DNA from: Elmis aenea
Lineage: Eukaryota > Arthropoda > Insecta > Coleoptera > Elmidae
Length of the DNA stretch: 64,000 nucleotides
Direction: 5' to 3'
NCBI GenBank assembly: GCA_947652605.1
Contig: OX393578.1
Coordinates: forward strand, 60,829,415-60,893,414
Shown here: positions 16,201 through 25,013 of the stretch, piece after piece
Layout: each line of letters opens with the position of its first letter
Numbering within the stretch: the first letter of the stretch is position 1
Made by a program: the position numbers and the translations under genes
Notes under the pieces: model-generated
Told to the model about the DNA's origin: nothing
The model's input: the letters and a program-made list of their open reading frames with translations, nothing else
Databases searched by the model: none

Positions 16201-16653
16201 TATCAAAGTCTTAGTGATATCGTACTATGGTCACTACCAGATGTTTTATTGCAACCTTTATTAATCCGTCTTCGACTCGATGTAAGTCAAGCAGTGACTG
16301 AACAGAGTGCAAAGAAATGGTTGTTAGCTGCCGATCCGGCTTTAAAAAGTGTCGTTAGTAAAGAGGCACTACAGTGGAAAAAAGGCGCAGTTGCTCAAGT
16401 ATGTTTCATTTACTTTCAAATAGTTCCTAGTTGTACCTATTTATTTATATAATTACAGGATGATTTATTATTACGACAGAAGGCTAAATTTCATATTGGA
16501 ACTATATTGAGTGATACATGTAACGCAGTTGAAAAATTAAGATATTTGGATCGAGAATGGCCTACTATACTACATGACGCCGTCCGAAATATATTATTGG
16601 ATTATTCACAAATTGATTTGTACATGAAGAATAAAATTCAAGAACTGAAATAA
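13207..16653 (+). CDS. LRRC49: Leucine-rich repeat-containing protein 49
   Basis: LRRC49 is linked in vertebrates to the tubulin polyglutamylase complex and centriolar satellites. Coding exons: 13207-13236, 13292-13800, 13878-14156, 14266-15093, 15242-15534, 15734-16107, 16165-16398 and 16459-16653. They give 913 aa. After a Thr/Ser-rich N-terminus comes the family block SYPDGSVHIFRIPKEKEKNP (from about residue 83). SDS22-type leucine-rich repeats then run to about residue 290, for example LRLLSLQHNLINNLDGL and MEVLDLHGNQIVHVNGL. A Ser/Asn-rich low-complexity stretch follows (about 340-640). The conserved C-terminal region starts with GGDYLIEICGRHLNVYGQGA (about 647). The protein is longer than the roughly 690-aa vertebrate form, mostly because of the low-complexity part. 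The 10-codon first exon is the least certain. AATAAA lies at 16747-16752. Confidence 0.88.
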
Positions 16654-17005
16654 ATGAAAAACTGTTTTTCACTGCCATATATAAGCAACTAAGCACCGAT
16701 ATTAAATAAGTACAAACTTTTATTGTATTTGTATTGATACACTATTAATAAAAAAGTTAATTGAGATTATTTATTTTTGTCGGAGGTGTTTTAAATAACA
16801 AAAAAAAGCGTATTTTTGTTATTCAGTTGAGCTTACGTACAGACAGACAGAACTATTTTAAGTACCCGGCAGTGATTCAGAGGTACTACAGTCACTATTT
16901 AAATGTCAAAACCAGCGTGGTTATAGGTTAAGTCTGCACAAATACACAATATTTGTAGAATTTTGTACTGTCATTAATTAGTAAGTGTTGTTAACGAGTG
17001 ACAAT
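16654..17005. other. LRRC49 3' end and AATF promoter
   Basis: The stretch holds the LRRC49 polyadenylation signal (AATAAA at 16747-16752). After it come about 250 bp that must include the AATF promoter and 5' UTR. An acagacagacag run near 16842 is the only simple repeat. No coding sequence is seen. Confidence 0.5.
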
Positions 17006-18520
17006 ATGTCGAAGCTAAACAAAACAGAAAGTCTTTCCGACAAAATTGCTGGAATTTTAATTACAACCCCTGCAAGTTTTGATCCTGAAGATGATGCACA
17101 CGAAGATACCATTGCACGTGTAGTACTAAATGATCTTGAAGATGATAACGAAGAGGTTTTAACAAGTCAGTTTAGAAAACAAAATATAGATTACTTGGGG
17201 GACGTCGATAAACGATACGAAGGTGTAACATTGAGTCGTAAAGTATTACAAGATTCCGATAACGAAAGTGATGAAGGATCAGCATTATCAGAAAATGGTG
17301 ATAAAGGTTCAGGTAATTAGTTCTTTTAATAGCAGCGGACTTGAATAGTTCTTTGCTATCAATAAGAGTAGCACTCAACTATGAATTTTGATAGTATTAT
17401 TATTAATGTAATTTCAGATGCGTCTGCATCAGAAAATGAATCGGACAGTTCAATTGGTGAAGAATTAAGTGGTTCGGAAGAGAATAGTGATGATAATGAA
17501 AGTGATATTAATACGGAAGAGGGCGAAGTAGCTGAAAATAATTTTAAACATTTACGAGACTCAAATTTACCCAGACAGATTCAAAAAGGTGTTTGTGTAC
17601 GCCATCAATTAAGCACATGGGAAAATTTATTAGAAATGAGAATACAAATTCAAAAGTGCTTGTTGGCTGCTAATAAACTGCCCCAGAATAGTGTCTTTAA
17701 CGATGTTAAAGCTGAATCTGGGAGTGAGTTCACTAATAAAGTTTCTGATTCGGCTAAATGTGTTGCAAAGTTATTGAACAGTCTTTTAAATTTACAATCA
17801 ATGTTATGGAACCAATACCCAGAAACTAAAGGTTTACTGAAAAACAAAACTGCAGAGAAAACTGAAAGTGACGAAGAGATTTTGAGTGATACGGATGACG
17901 AACAAACAAATATATCAAGAGACGATCCAGTAGAAATGCAACATAAAAAAAGAAAATTGGCCGATTATGAAAATGAAATTTGTAGTAGACACAAACTCTT
18001 TAAAAACTACAGCAATTCTGTTATCCAAAAGTGGTACGAAAAAACCAAAGTAACGTCTACCAAGAATTCGACTTCTTTTTCCATACTGAATCAAATTGAT
18101 CATGTAATGAGCGATCGATCAAAATTAATAAAGCGAACTCAACAAAAACGCTCAGAGTATGACATAGTGGGAGAAAAAGTAGCACGTGAAACGAAAAATG
18201 ATGATGGCACAGTATACAATGTAGAAATATTCGATGACGATGATTTTTATCATCAATTACTTCGAGAGCTCATAGAATTTAAATCTGCTAATGTCACAGA
18301 CCCAATACAGTTGGGTAGGCAGTGGATCCAGCTCCAAAACTTACGAAGCAAAATGAAACGTAAAATTGATACAAAAGCAACGAAAGGGCGTAGGCTAAGA
18401 TATGTCGTTCATTCAAAATTAGTTAATTTTATGGCACCAATAGTTGATGAGAAATGGACGGACGAAGCTAAATCAGAATTATTCTCTTCTGTTTTTGGAA
18501 AAAATCAAATTGTTAGTTAA
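17006..18520 (+). CDS. AATF: Apoptosis-antagonizing transcription factor (AATF / Che-1 / Bfr2 family)
   Basis: AATF-family proteins are nucleolar factors of small-subunit ribosome assembly, also linked to transcription and apoptosis control in vertebrates. Two exons, 17006-17312 and 17418-18520, join to 469 aa. The N-terminal third is strongly acidic with DPEDDAHED and Ser-Asp/Glu runs. The central AATF domain includes RHQLSTWENLLEMRIQIQK. The C-terminal TRAUB region includes SRHKLFKNYSNSVIQKWYEK, ETKNDDGTVYNVEIFDDDDF and YHQLLRELIEF. It ends with the family-typical RRLRYVVHSKLVNFMAP block. The length is a little shorter than vertebrate AATF (about 560), mainly in the acidic part. AATAAA is at 18528-18533. 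Confidence 0.93.
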
Positions 18521-18820
18521 AATACATAATAAATATTGATATTATAATATCTGTCTTTCATTATATTGTTCAAGCTTTATGTTTAATAGCTGTGTTCCTA
18601 TTCTAGACATTCAGTTAAGTATTCCTTGACATACAAAATAATTTTTAGATATTTAGAAAACTTGCTATACCGGGGAGAGACAATCAAAAAATGACCAAAA
18701 TGTTAAAAGCTGTTCTAAAAAAATTTCAATCGCAGTGTTCGTATTCTAGACATACAGTCAAAAATTTCTTGACACATGAAATAATATAATAATAAATATA
18801 TATAAAAGTCCATCCTGACT

Positions 18821-18852
18821 CTGTCTATCTGTCTATCTATCTATCTATCTGT
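18821..18852. repeat. TCTA/TCTG microsatellite
   Basis: This is a run of tctg and tcta tetranucleotides inside the left part of the Helitron-like element. Confidence 0.9.
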
Positions 18853-18942
18853 GACTCTGACCACGGTCTACTACACAGGTTGAGAAACTCCCATATAAAA
18901 CCGACTGAGGCCGGTAACTAGTTCCGTAAATTATCCCACAGA

Positions 18943-19199
18943 GGCGATAAGTCTAAGAACCATTCGCCATAAATGATCACTAGATGGCGATATGTCTAAG
19001 AACCGGTTCGTGCACAAGATTTTGACATAATCAGCGAGATTTATAAGCCTTCGCTTAAAAAATTCGAATTTAATCAATCAGATGATGTATATAAAAATGT
19101 TTTAATTAAATTTTTAAGTCAGGTTTGTTTAAAATAGATTCTTAAACTTAATCGCCATCTAACGGATTTTTTTGGCGAATGGTTCTTAGACTTATCGCC
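18943..19199. repeat. Inverted repeat with 27-bp perfect arms
   Basis: Positions 18943-18969 and 19173-19199 are exact reverse complements (core ggcgataagtctaagaac). A second pair, tagatggcgat at 18981-18991 and atcgccatcta at 19151-19161, lies nested inside. The arms could form a stem enclosing about 200 nt within the Helitron-like element. Confidence 0.85.
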
Positions 19200-19278
19200 G
19201 TCTAGCGGAAATTTATGTCGAAAAGTTCCAGATTTTTTGAATATAACTACGGGTTGACTTATGTCATACTTGACAATC

Positions 19279-19474
19279 ATCATGTTATTATAGCAATCTG
19301 TAATGTTATTATAGTAATCTGTAATGTTATTATAGTAATCTGTAATGTTATTATAGTAATCTGTAATGTTATTATAGTAATTTGTAATGTTATTATAGTA
19401 ATCTGTAATGTTATTATAGTAATCTGTAATGTTATTATAGCAATCTGTAATGTTATTATAGTAATCTGTAACGC
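19279..19474. repeat. 21-bp minisatellite, nine units, framed by a 28-bp direct repeat
   Basis: The unit is taatctgtaatgttattata plus g. Nine near-identical units are present, with c/t changes at the first base and one tt variant. A 28-bp block beginning gggttgacttatgtcatac occurs exactly at 19251-19278 and again at 19475-19502, directly framing the array. The 7-residue periodic reading frame it creates is a by-product, since 21 is divisible by three. Confidence 0.93.
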
Positions 19475-19700
19475 GGGTTGACTTATGTCATACTTGACAA
19501 TCTCGCCCTAGGACGGGCTAACTGCTAGTTTTTAAATATTTGGGAGACTCGCCATACCTGGAAGAGACGATAAAAAAATCACCAAATTTCTTGAACCTGT
19601 TCTAAACAATTTTTAATGGCTGGGTCTGTGCTTTGAAGATCGAGTTGTGTATTTCTTTACACATAAAATAATTTTCAGATATTTATTATTTTGCTAAAAA

Positions 19701-20470
19701 TAATTACCGTTTACCAAAAGGATGTTGTCTCTTCAAAATACATTTAATAAATAATACAATTGTTGTAGGTTCAAAAATAATTAACATTATAATGAATTGA
19801 TTTAAAAGAAAATGCAGGCAATCTTTAATACGCGTTTTTACGGATATTTTTAGATATATTTTCATTTAGGAACAAAATATTTTTCTGAACAATGTTTCTT
19901 TACCTTCAATTGAATGTTTACTACTTATTAAATCCGAGTTGACAAAACAGCATTGAAATTGTTTGTTTTCCGAATTAAATAACTGTTAAAAAGATCAACA
20001 CGTGTTGGTCAAAAACAGGAATAAATTGGATACTAATAGATAATAAATACAATTGTTAATGTATAACTAATGGTATTATAAGTAATAGACAACTGACCCA
20101 ATAACGACATTTAATTATCATAACAAAATTGATAGCAAACAACATTCCAATCACATAAAAAAGCGCATAAATGTATCGTAAGTTATTGCAAAAATATTTA
20201 ATTTTCAAGAAATACTGGTTTTCAAGTTAACTTCCGGTATTAATAATTTTTAGAGTTGGTTTACAGTTTTAGATAGAGATTTAATTATCAAAGTAGCTAG
20301 TCGCGCGTGATACCACTTGCTTATATTTGTCGCAGTTTTTACCGTTAAAAGTAACAATAGTTGACTTCTGGTTTTCGTGATAATTATGTAATAACACCTA
20401 ATTATAACTTTTAAGATGAAATAAAAATTGCCCCTGATTAGAAGCTGCCTTCGGGTCAAGATGATACCTC
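19701..20470. other. AT-rich intergenic DNA
   Basis: I see no gene, RNA or strong repeat here. It separates the repeat block after AATF from the candidate AKHR first exon. Confidence 0.5.
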
Positions 20471-20474
20471 ATCT

Positions 20475-20591
20475 TCAGTTTCTTGACGATCGGCATTCTC
20501 TCAAGCCGTGCCTTATGTGTAACTTTAATTAAAACATGTGTGTTTAGTGTTTTATTGTAAGTTTATATTATAATGGACATGTGCAGTGACT
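20475..20591 (+). promoter_or_regulatory. Candidate core promoter and non-coding first exon for AKHR
   Basis: TCAGTT at 20475-20480 matches the arthropod initiator, with the presumed start at A20477. At +28 to +33 the sequence agccgt fits five of six positions of the downstream promoter element. The segment is richer in CpG than its surroundings and ends at a strong splice donor (tgactg/gtaagtaaa, 20592). Only one downstream plus-strand gene with an unattached 5' UTR acceptor is visible: AKHR, whose exon opens at 40798. The link would need a 20-kb intron and is an inference. Confidence 0.3.
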
Positions 20592-23377
20592 GTAAGTAAA
20601 TTTAATTTTTGTTTTTTGAATTTTTCCGCAAGTGTCTCGCAGAAACTGCGTTCTAGTATCATTTAAGAGTCGCGTAGTGTTAGAAAATGCACTAAGTTAA
20701 TAAGTTGTGCAATTTCGCTCATATTAAAAAGTTTTTGTGGTGCTTAATGCAAAGACAATGTGTAGAGCAAGATTAATTATACATATTTTTTATTTATCAC
20801 GATTCTTTGCTTGTATAAAAAATGATAAAGTTGTAAATGAGTCCCGCGCTGGTTCTAATTTCTGCATAAAAAAATGTTTCATTAAAAGCATGATTAATAG
20901 GGCAATTTTTGATAAACTTATATCTTTATATCCGTAAATAATATTCGGTTCTATATATAGTTGAATGTTGACTTTAAAATAAGTTTGAATAGAATCCGAT
21001 CGTTAGAAATAGTTCACATACAATAGAAGTGTGCGTGTTGTTTATAAAGTTTTTGATTTTGCGATAACCTTTTGACTAAAAAAAGAATCACAACTGAAAT
21101 ATTTGTGTTAAGAATATTTTGTTGTTGTGTAATTTTCGATATTGGTTGATGATGATTTGCTTTAGACAAAACGATAACCAATAAACTTAATAGTTTGGAG
21201 ATGATTTTTTTAATGACTTTATTTGATTGAATCTTTTTGTGAGGTCATAAAAAATTATACAACAATTCTTAAAAGTAATAGATCTATTGATCAAAAATGC
21301 TACCAACAAATCAGCTAATTAAATTTCATTGCTACATTGTGCACTCTCTATGATTTAACTAATAATTCTCAGCAACCTTCTACGAAGAATTTAATTTCGT
21401 CTAGTCGCTCTTCTTAAACATTTAGACTAAACAAATAATTCTTAGACCATTGCAACAGTTATTTTTTTTTAACTATAGAAGCGTACGTTTCTATTAAATA
21501 TGTTCATGTTTTTCTGTAATTGTTAGTCAAACATGGTCAGGGCCGTCTTTGGCGTAGCACTATTAAGTAATATTAAGTTAACATTGGCACTGACAGTCTT
21601 TTTTAAACATATTATCGTAAGTTGATAACTATGCAGGATGGTCAAAACATTTTTATTGTTTAGGACTTGAAAAATTCAACATTTTTAACAATTCGTCAAA
21701 TACTTTCAGAGAATTCTTAAATTTAAATTTTTTAACAACACATTTAGCACGACATTGGAATTAAAAACGAATCAAAATTGGTCGATAACGCTTACTCTAT
21801 TTAAAAAAATTTATCCTCTAGAAATCTAAAAAAAATGATTGAAATATAGATGGAACATCGTGCATCTACCCTTATTCAACTTTCTAGAGCAATAATTTTT
21901 TTAATTGTCACCGAATGATAACAACTGATATCAGTGTTGAACTTGCTTGTCTAATAGTTTTATGCACATTAATATATTTAACGTATTTAAAATACCTTTG
22001 CACCGATGTTACTGAGCGCCAATAACTAGGAATTCGCAGTAATGTACCTATAGAGTGTTAATTTTTGCTTAAAAGTTGATAATGCAGACAATTTTTGGCT
22101 GTTAAATGATAAAAAGAATTGTTTATGATGATCTTCAACCAATAATGTTTTTACTCAAGTGTGAGCAGTAATTTTAAGATAAGTTTCTTTTATGAATGTG
22201 TAAAAATTTATTGTAATGTGAAAAAGCATGATAATCTTTACAGTAATTAATCATGTATGTTAGTAGACTGTTACCAAAAACTGGAAAACTTCTCAGATGA
22301 TCCTAGTGGTCTTATAATTACTGTAAAACAAGACCTAATTACTTCAAAACAAAGTAATTAAGACACTTCTCAATAAAGAGGTGAATAAAGAATCACAAAT
22401 TGACATTGTGAATATTTTTGAACCATATATTTTTTTTTGAAAAAGCTTTTGTTTAAAGGATACTTTGTGTCTCAACTGCAGCTTCTAGCACCGTATACTA
22501 TTATTACCAGTCCGGATCTGTTCATAATAATTACACAAATTAACCAAACTCATTTTTAAATATTGTCGTTAAATCGTTATTTTGTTTTTGTAATGTAACG
22601 ATTGATTTGCTATCAAAAGAGCACGACCGCAGTGGGTGTTCAACACATCATTACAAACAGCGATTAAATTCGAATTCGAACTATCACTACTATAGATATG
22701 TCAACATCAACCTTAGCACTTATCTGTTAACAAATAGCCCTTTGAACCTTGCGATAGTAGCCAATCCATCCTAATATATGTATTTAAAAAATCTGTGTAC
22801 ACCGAGAAACGCAGCCACGAAAGAAACTTACATGTGGGTGATTCGCATACACATGTGCACAGAGAATTGAAAAAACTTGTTAGAAAAAAGGTTTCAAATC
22901 TAAATAGATTACTAAACAAACCGTTAAGGCACAAGAAAGGATTCCGGGAGTAAACTACGGGCCCAATTAACCTTTCTTTTGAAATGTTAGATAAACATTT
23001 ACATCAGCTGAAATTGTATATCTGTACGCCAAAGCTTGTCAAAACTTTACAACACAATTAAATATGTGGGCAGAGCAACATTGATCTGCACTTTTTTGTG
23101 ATAACCGGCATAAATCCAGTCACACATTTATCTTCCAGTCTTCTGCTACACTAACAAATTTACCCCATCGACGAAGACGTGCGTATATAACTTCATGGTA
23201 AAATTCTTTTTTAACTACGCATTATTACATTATTTTATCGATGAAAATTACAAAAAACAAGAGAAGAATCAAGTGGTGAAAAGTCTAGGGAGTCAGAGAA
23301 ATTACCATATACGTATAATGCGTTTTTTCACAGCTTTAGAGCCCCCTCTTACCTAATATTACTAGTCGTTTCTCTGC
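20592..23377. other. AT-rich non-coding DNA, possible AKHR first intron
   Basis: No coding potential or clear repeat is seen. If the first exon above is right, this is the start of the long first intron. Confidence 0.4.
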
Positions 23378-23563
23378 AGTCGCCAATTTTTCATAGCTTC
23401 TTCGATTTCGTCATTCCATGTTTTAGGTGGGTGTCCTGCTTTTTATAGTTCTGGGGGTTCCATTTCATGTAATCTGTGCCATCTATGTGGGTACATTTTT
23501 CTTAAGAGTCCGTACCACGTAACCTTTTCCTTTCAATCTCCTCGATGATCGTTTCTTCATTCC
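23378..23563 (-). mobile_element. LINE ORF2 C-terminal fragment
   Basis: On the minus strand the sequence reads EETIIEEIERKRLR, then after a one-base shift WYGLLRKMYPHRW, then HEMEPPEL, a stop, and GHPPKTWNDEIEEAMKNWRL. This is the RLRWYGH...RRGRPPKTW tail typical of the region after the reverse transcriptase in RTE-like and related non-LTR retrotransposons. Frameshift and stop show it is dead. Confidence 0.75.
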
Positions 23564-24893
23564 AATTTCTGTTCTTAGTTATTTAGTGCTTATGTGCTCC
23601 AATCTCTATAACCAACAGTTTCTGCTCATGAAATCCATTGTTGTCCCCATAAGCCTTTCTTAGTTATCGTTGTTATTCCCCAAATAAATATGTTCATAAT
23701 CATATTTGTCACTTATCAATGACTGTGTATAACAAATTTCGTTTATTCAGATATCTTCGTAACTTGCAATTACATTTAATCGTGTTAATTATCACATGAA
23801 CCTCCTGGTAGCAATATCGTATCGATATTGTTACTTTTCCATTATGTACATAATTTGTGATTGTACAACCTTTTAAGTTAATGAAGATTCCGATAATGAT
23901 AAGTTGTGTATTACGTGTTAATCTACGTGGTAATACTAAAACGTGCATGCAATTTGCTTAACACCGTCGTGGACAGTGCGATTTTACTATGGCTTTCAAA
24001 AAAAGTTATTTTACTCATTTCACACTCAAAATACATGTGCAATATGTGAAAATGATTATCATCGCATTTTTGTATCAAAAAAATTATCGCTTTACATGCA
24101 GTCGTGTATCAGTATATCAATTTGTCCCATCATTTTTTGAGAAAATGATAAATTCGTAATAATAATACTAAAACCCATATAAACACCCTGAGACTCGTCT
24201 GCAAACGCAGTCGTGGCAATATGGATACAGAATTTATTTTGAAAGTAAGGGTTGTATACAAATGCTGTTAAAAATATTTATACGGACAGTGCCCTGTGTT
24301 TACATGAAATATTCAGGGACAGTCATTGTATATACTATACATATATTTAACGCAAACAATGACTGCGTTTGCAGACTGATTTACTCTAAAATGACTGCAT
24401 ATGCAGTCGCTGTCTGCGAAGGCGTTAACATTATTTGTTTTGGAGTTGCTGAAGCTATTTCAAGAAATTAATTAACGAGTTTCTAACACTTCACAATTAA
24501 ACCTCAAATCATAGGAAAAGAAGTAAATAATATGAAGATATGGATTTTGATTTTTAAGCTTGTTAGTTAATTTTTTATTCTGAATAAATTTAGCTTGCTC
24601 CTCTTACAACTTAATTGGTCGGTTTTAACTGATACTCTACGCAAAAACGAAGCTATTAGCAAGATAAATTCTTAACAAGATTTGCTTAGCACAAACAGAA
24701 TCAAACATTTATGCTTTACACTGTTAGTGGTTTAGTTGCAACGACTAAAATTTAAACTTTATAAAGATGAAAATCTTACGAATGAACAGCAATTTCGTGT
24801 ATTAGCCAAGTTTTCGTCATTCAGTATCACTTTTTAAATTAATTAAACATGATTGCAATAGAATTACAATTTTACAATAAGGCGCAAGCGTAC
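23564..24893. other. Non-coding DNA with a palindromic cluster
   Basis: No gene is seen. At 24197-24212 and 24361-24376 are exact reverse complements (gtctgcaaacgcagtc), and 24393-24408 is a related self-complementary 16-mer (gactgcatatgcagtc). Confidence 0.6.
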
Positions 24894-25013
24894 CTGGAAC
24901 AGAGTCTGTAGAATTCATCTGTAGTTTACAGCAGCTTGATTTGATACTGGCATCGGCGTCGCGACGCCCTCGAAGCGGTAACTCGAATGTGTAATAGCGC
25001 TCCAAGTTTTATA
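24894..25013 (-). promoter_or_regulatory. Candidate minus-strand TATA promoter and first exon
   Basis: On the minus strand a perfect TATAAAA (25013-25007) is followed by a GC-rich stretch unlike its surroundings. About 80 nt later comes ATGAATTCTACAGACTCTG and a consensus donor ccag/gtacgc at 24893. This is the layout of a TATA-driven first exon whose coding part would begin MNSTDSVP. No downstream minus-strand coding exon was found before AATF, so it may be a non-coding RNA, a gene I cannot see, or chance. Confidence 0.25.

Larger units (their letters stand above)
18785..19528. mobile_element. Non-autonomous Helitron-like element, about 744 bp
   Basis: The borders follow from comparison with the neighbouring intact repeat unit: host sequence stops at aaataa (18784) and resumes with ttttta (19529). 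No target duplication is present, and the insertion lies between A and T. The right end is CTAG (19525-19528), preceded by a short hairpin gccc-taggac-gggc, as in Helitron 3' ends. The left part has atatataaaag and a tctgtctatc microsatellite, as in many insect mini-Helitrons. No TC start is seen at the exact border, so the left end may be off by a few bases (a TC occurs at 18813). No Rep/helicase is encoded. Confidence 0.6.
18541..19700. repeat. Approximately 143-bp tandem repeat, interrupted by a Helitron-like insertion
   Basis: The motif tattctagacat recurs at 18599 and 18742 (period 143). Each is followed by a cttgacaya...aaataat segment, an a(g)atattt, an agactcgccat/aacttgctat segment, a gagaga-type segment and a ctgttcta segment. 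A third, more diverged copy starts near 19630. Copy 2 is split at 18784/18785, and its other half resumes at 19529. This places the borders of the inserted element and gives the empty site for comparison. Confidence 0.7.

Noticed and set aside
17172..18103. Minus-strand frames opposite AATF
   Set aside because: They are shadows of the real AATF exons, which have domain support and a closed frame.
19215..19481. 88-codon frame with a periodic seven-residue hydrophobic repeat (NVIIVIC)
   Set aside because: It is produced by the 21-bp minisatellite, whose unit is divisible by three. There is no domain, and the frame lies in a non-autonomous mobile element.
18785..19528. CRISPR-like array, considered because of regular repeats
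   Set aside because: The units are contiguous with no unique spacers, and the setting is a eukaryotic nuclear locus.
22713..22934. 73-codon Cys/Phe-rich frame on the minus strand, considered as a secreted peptide
   Set aside because: The Cys spacing fits no peptide family I know, there is no signal peptide, and its start is not well placed.
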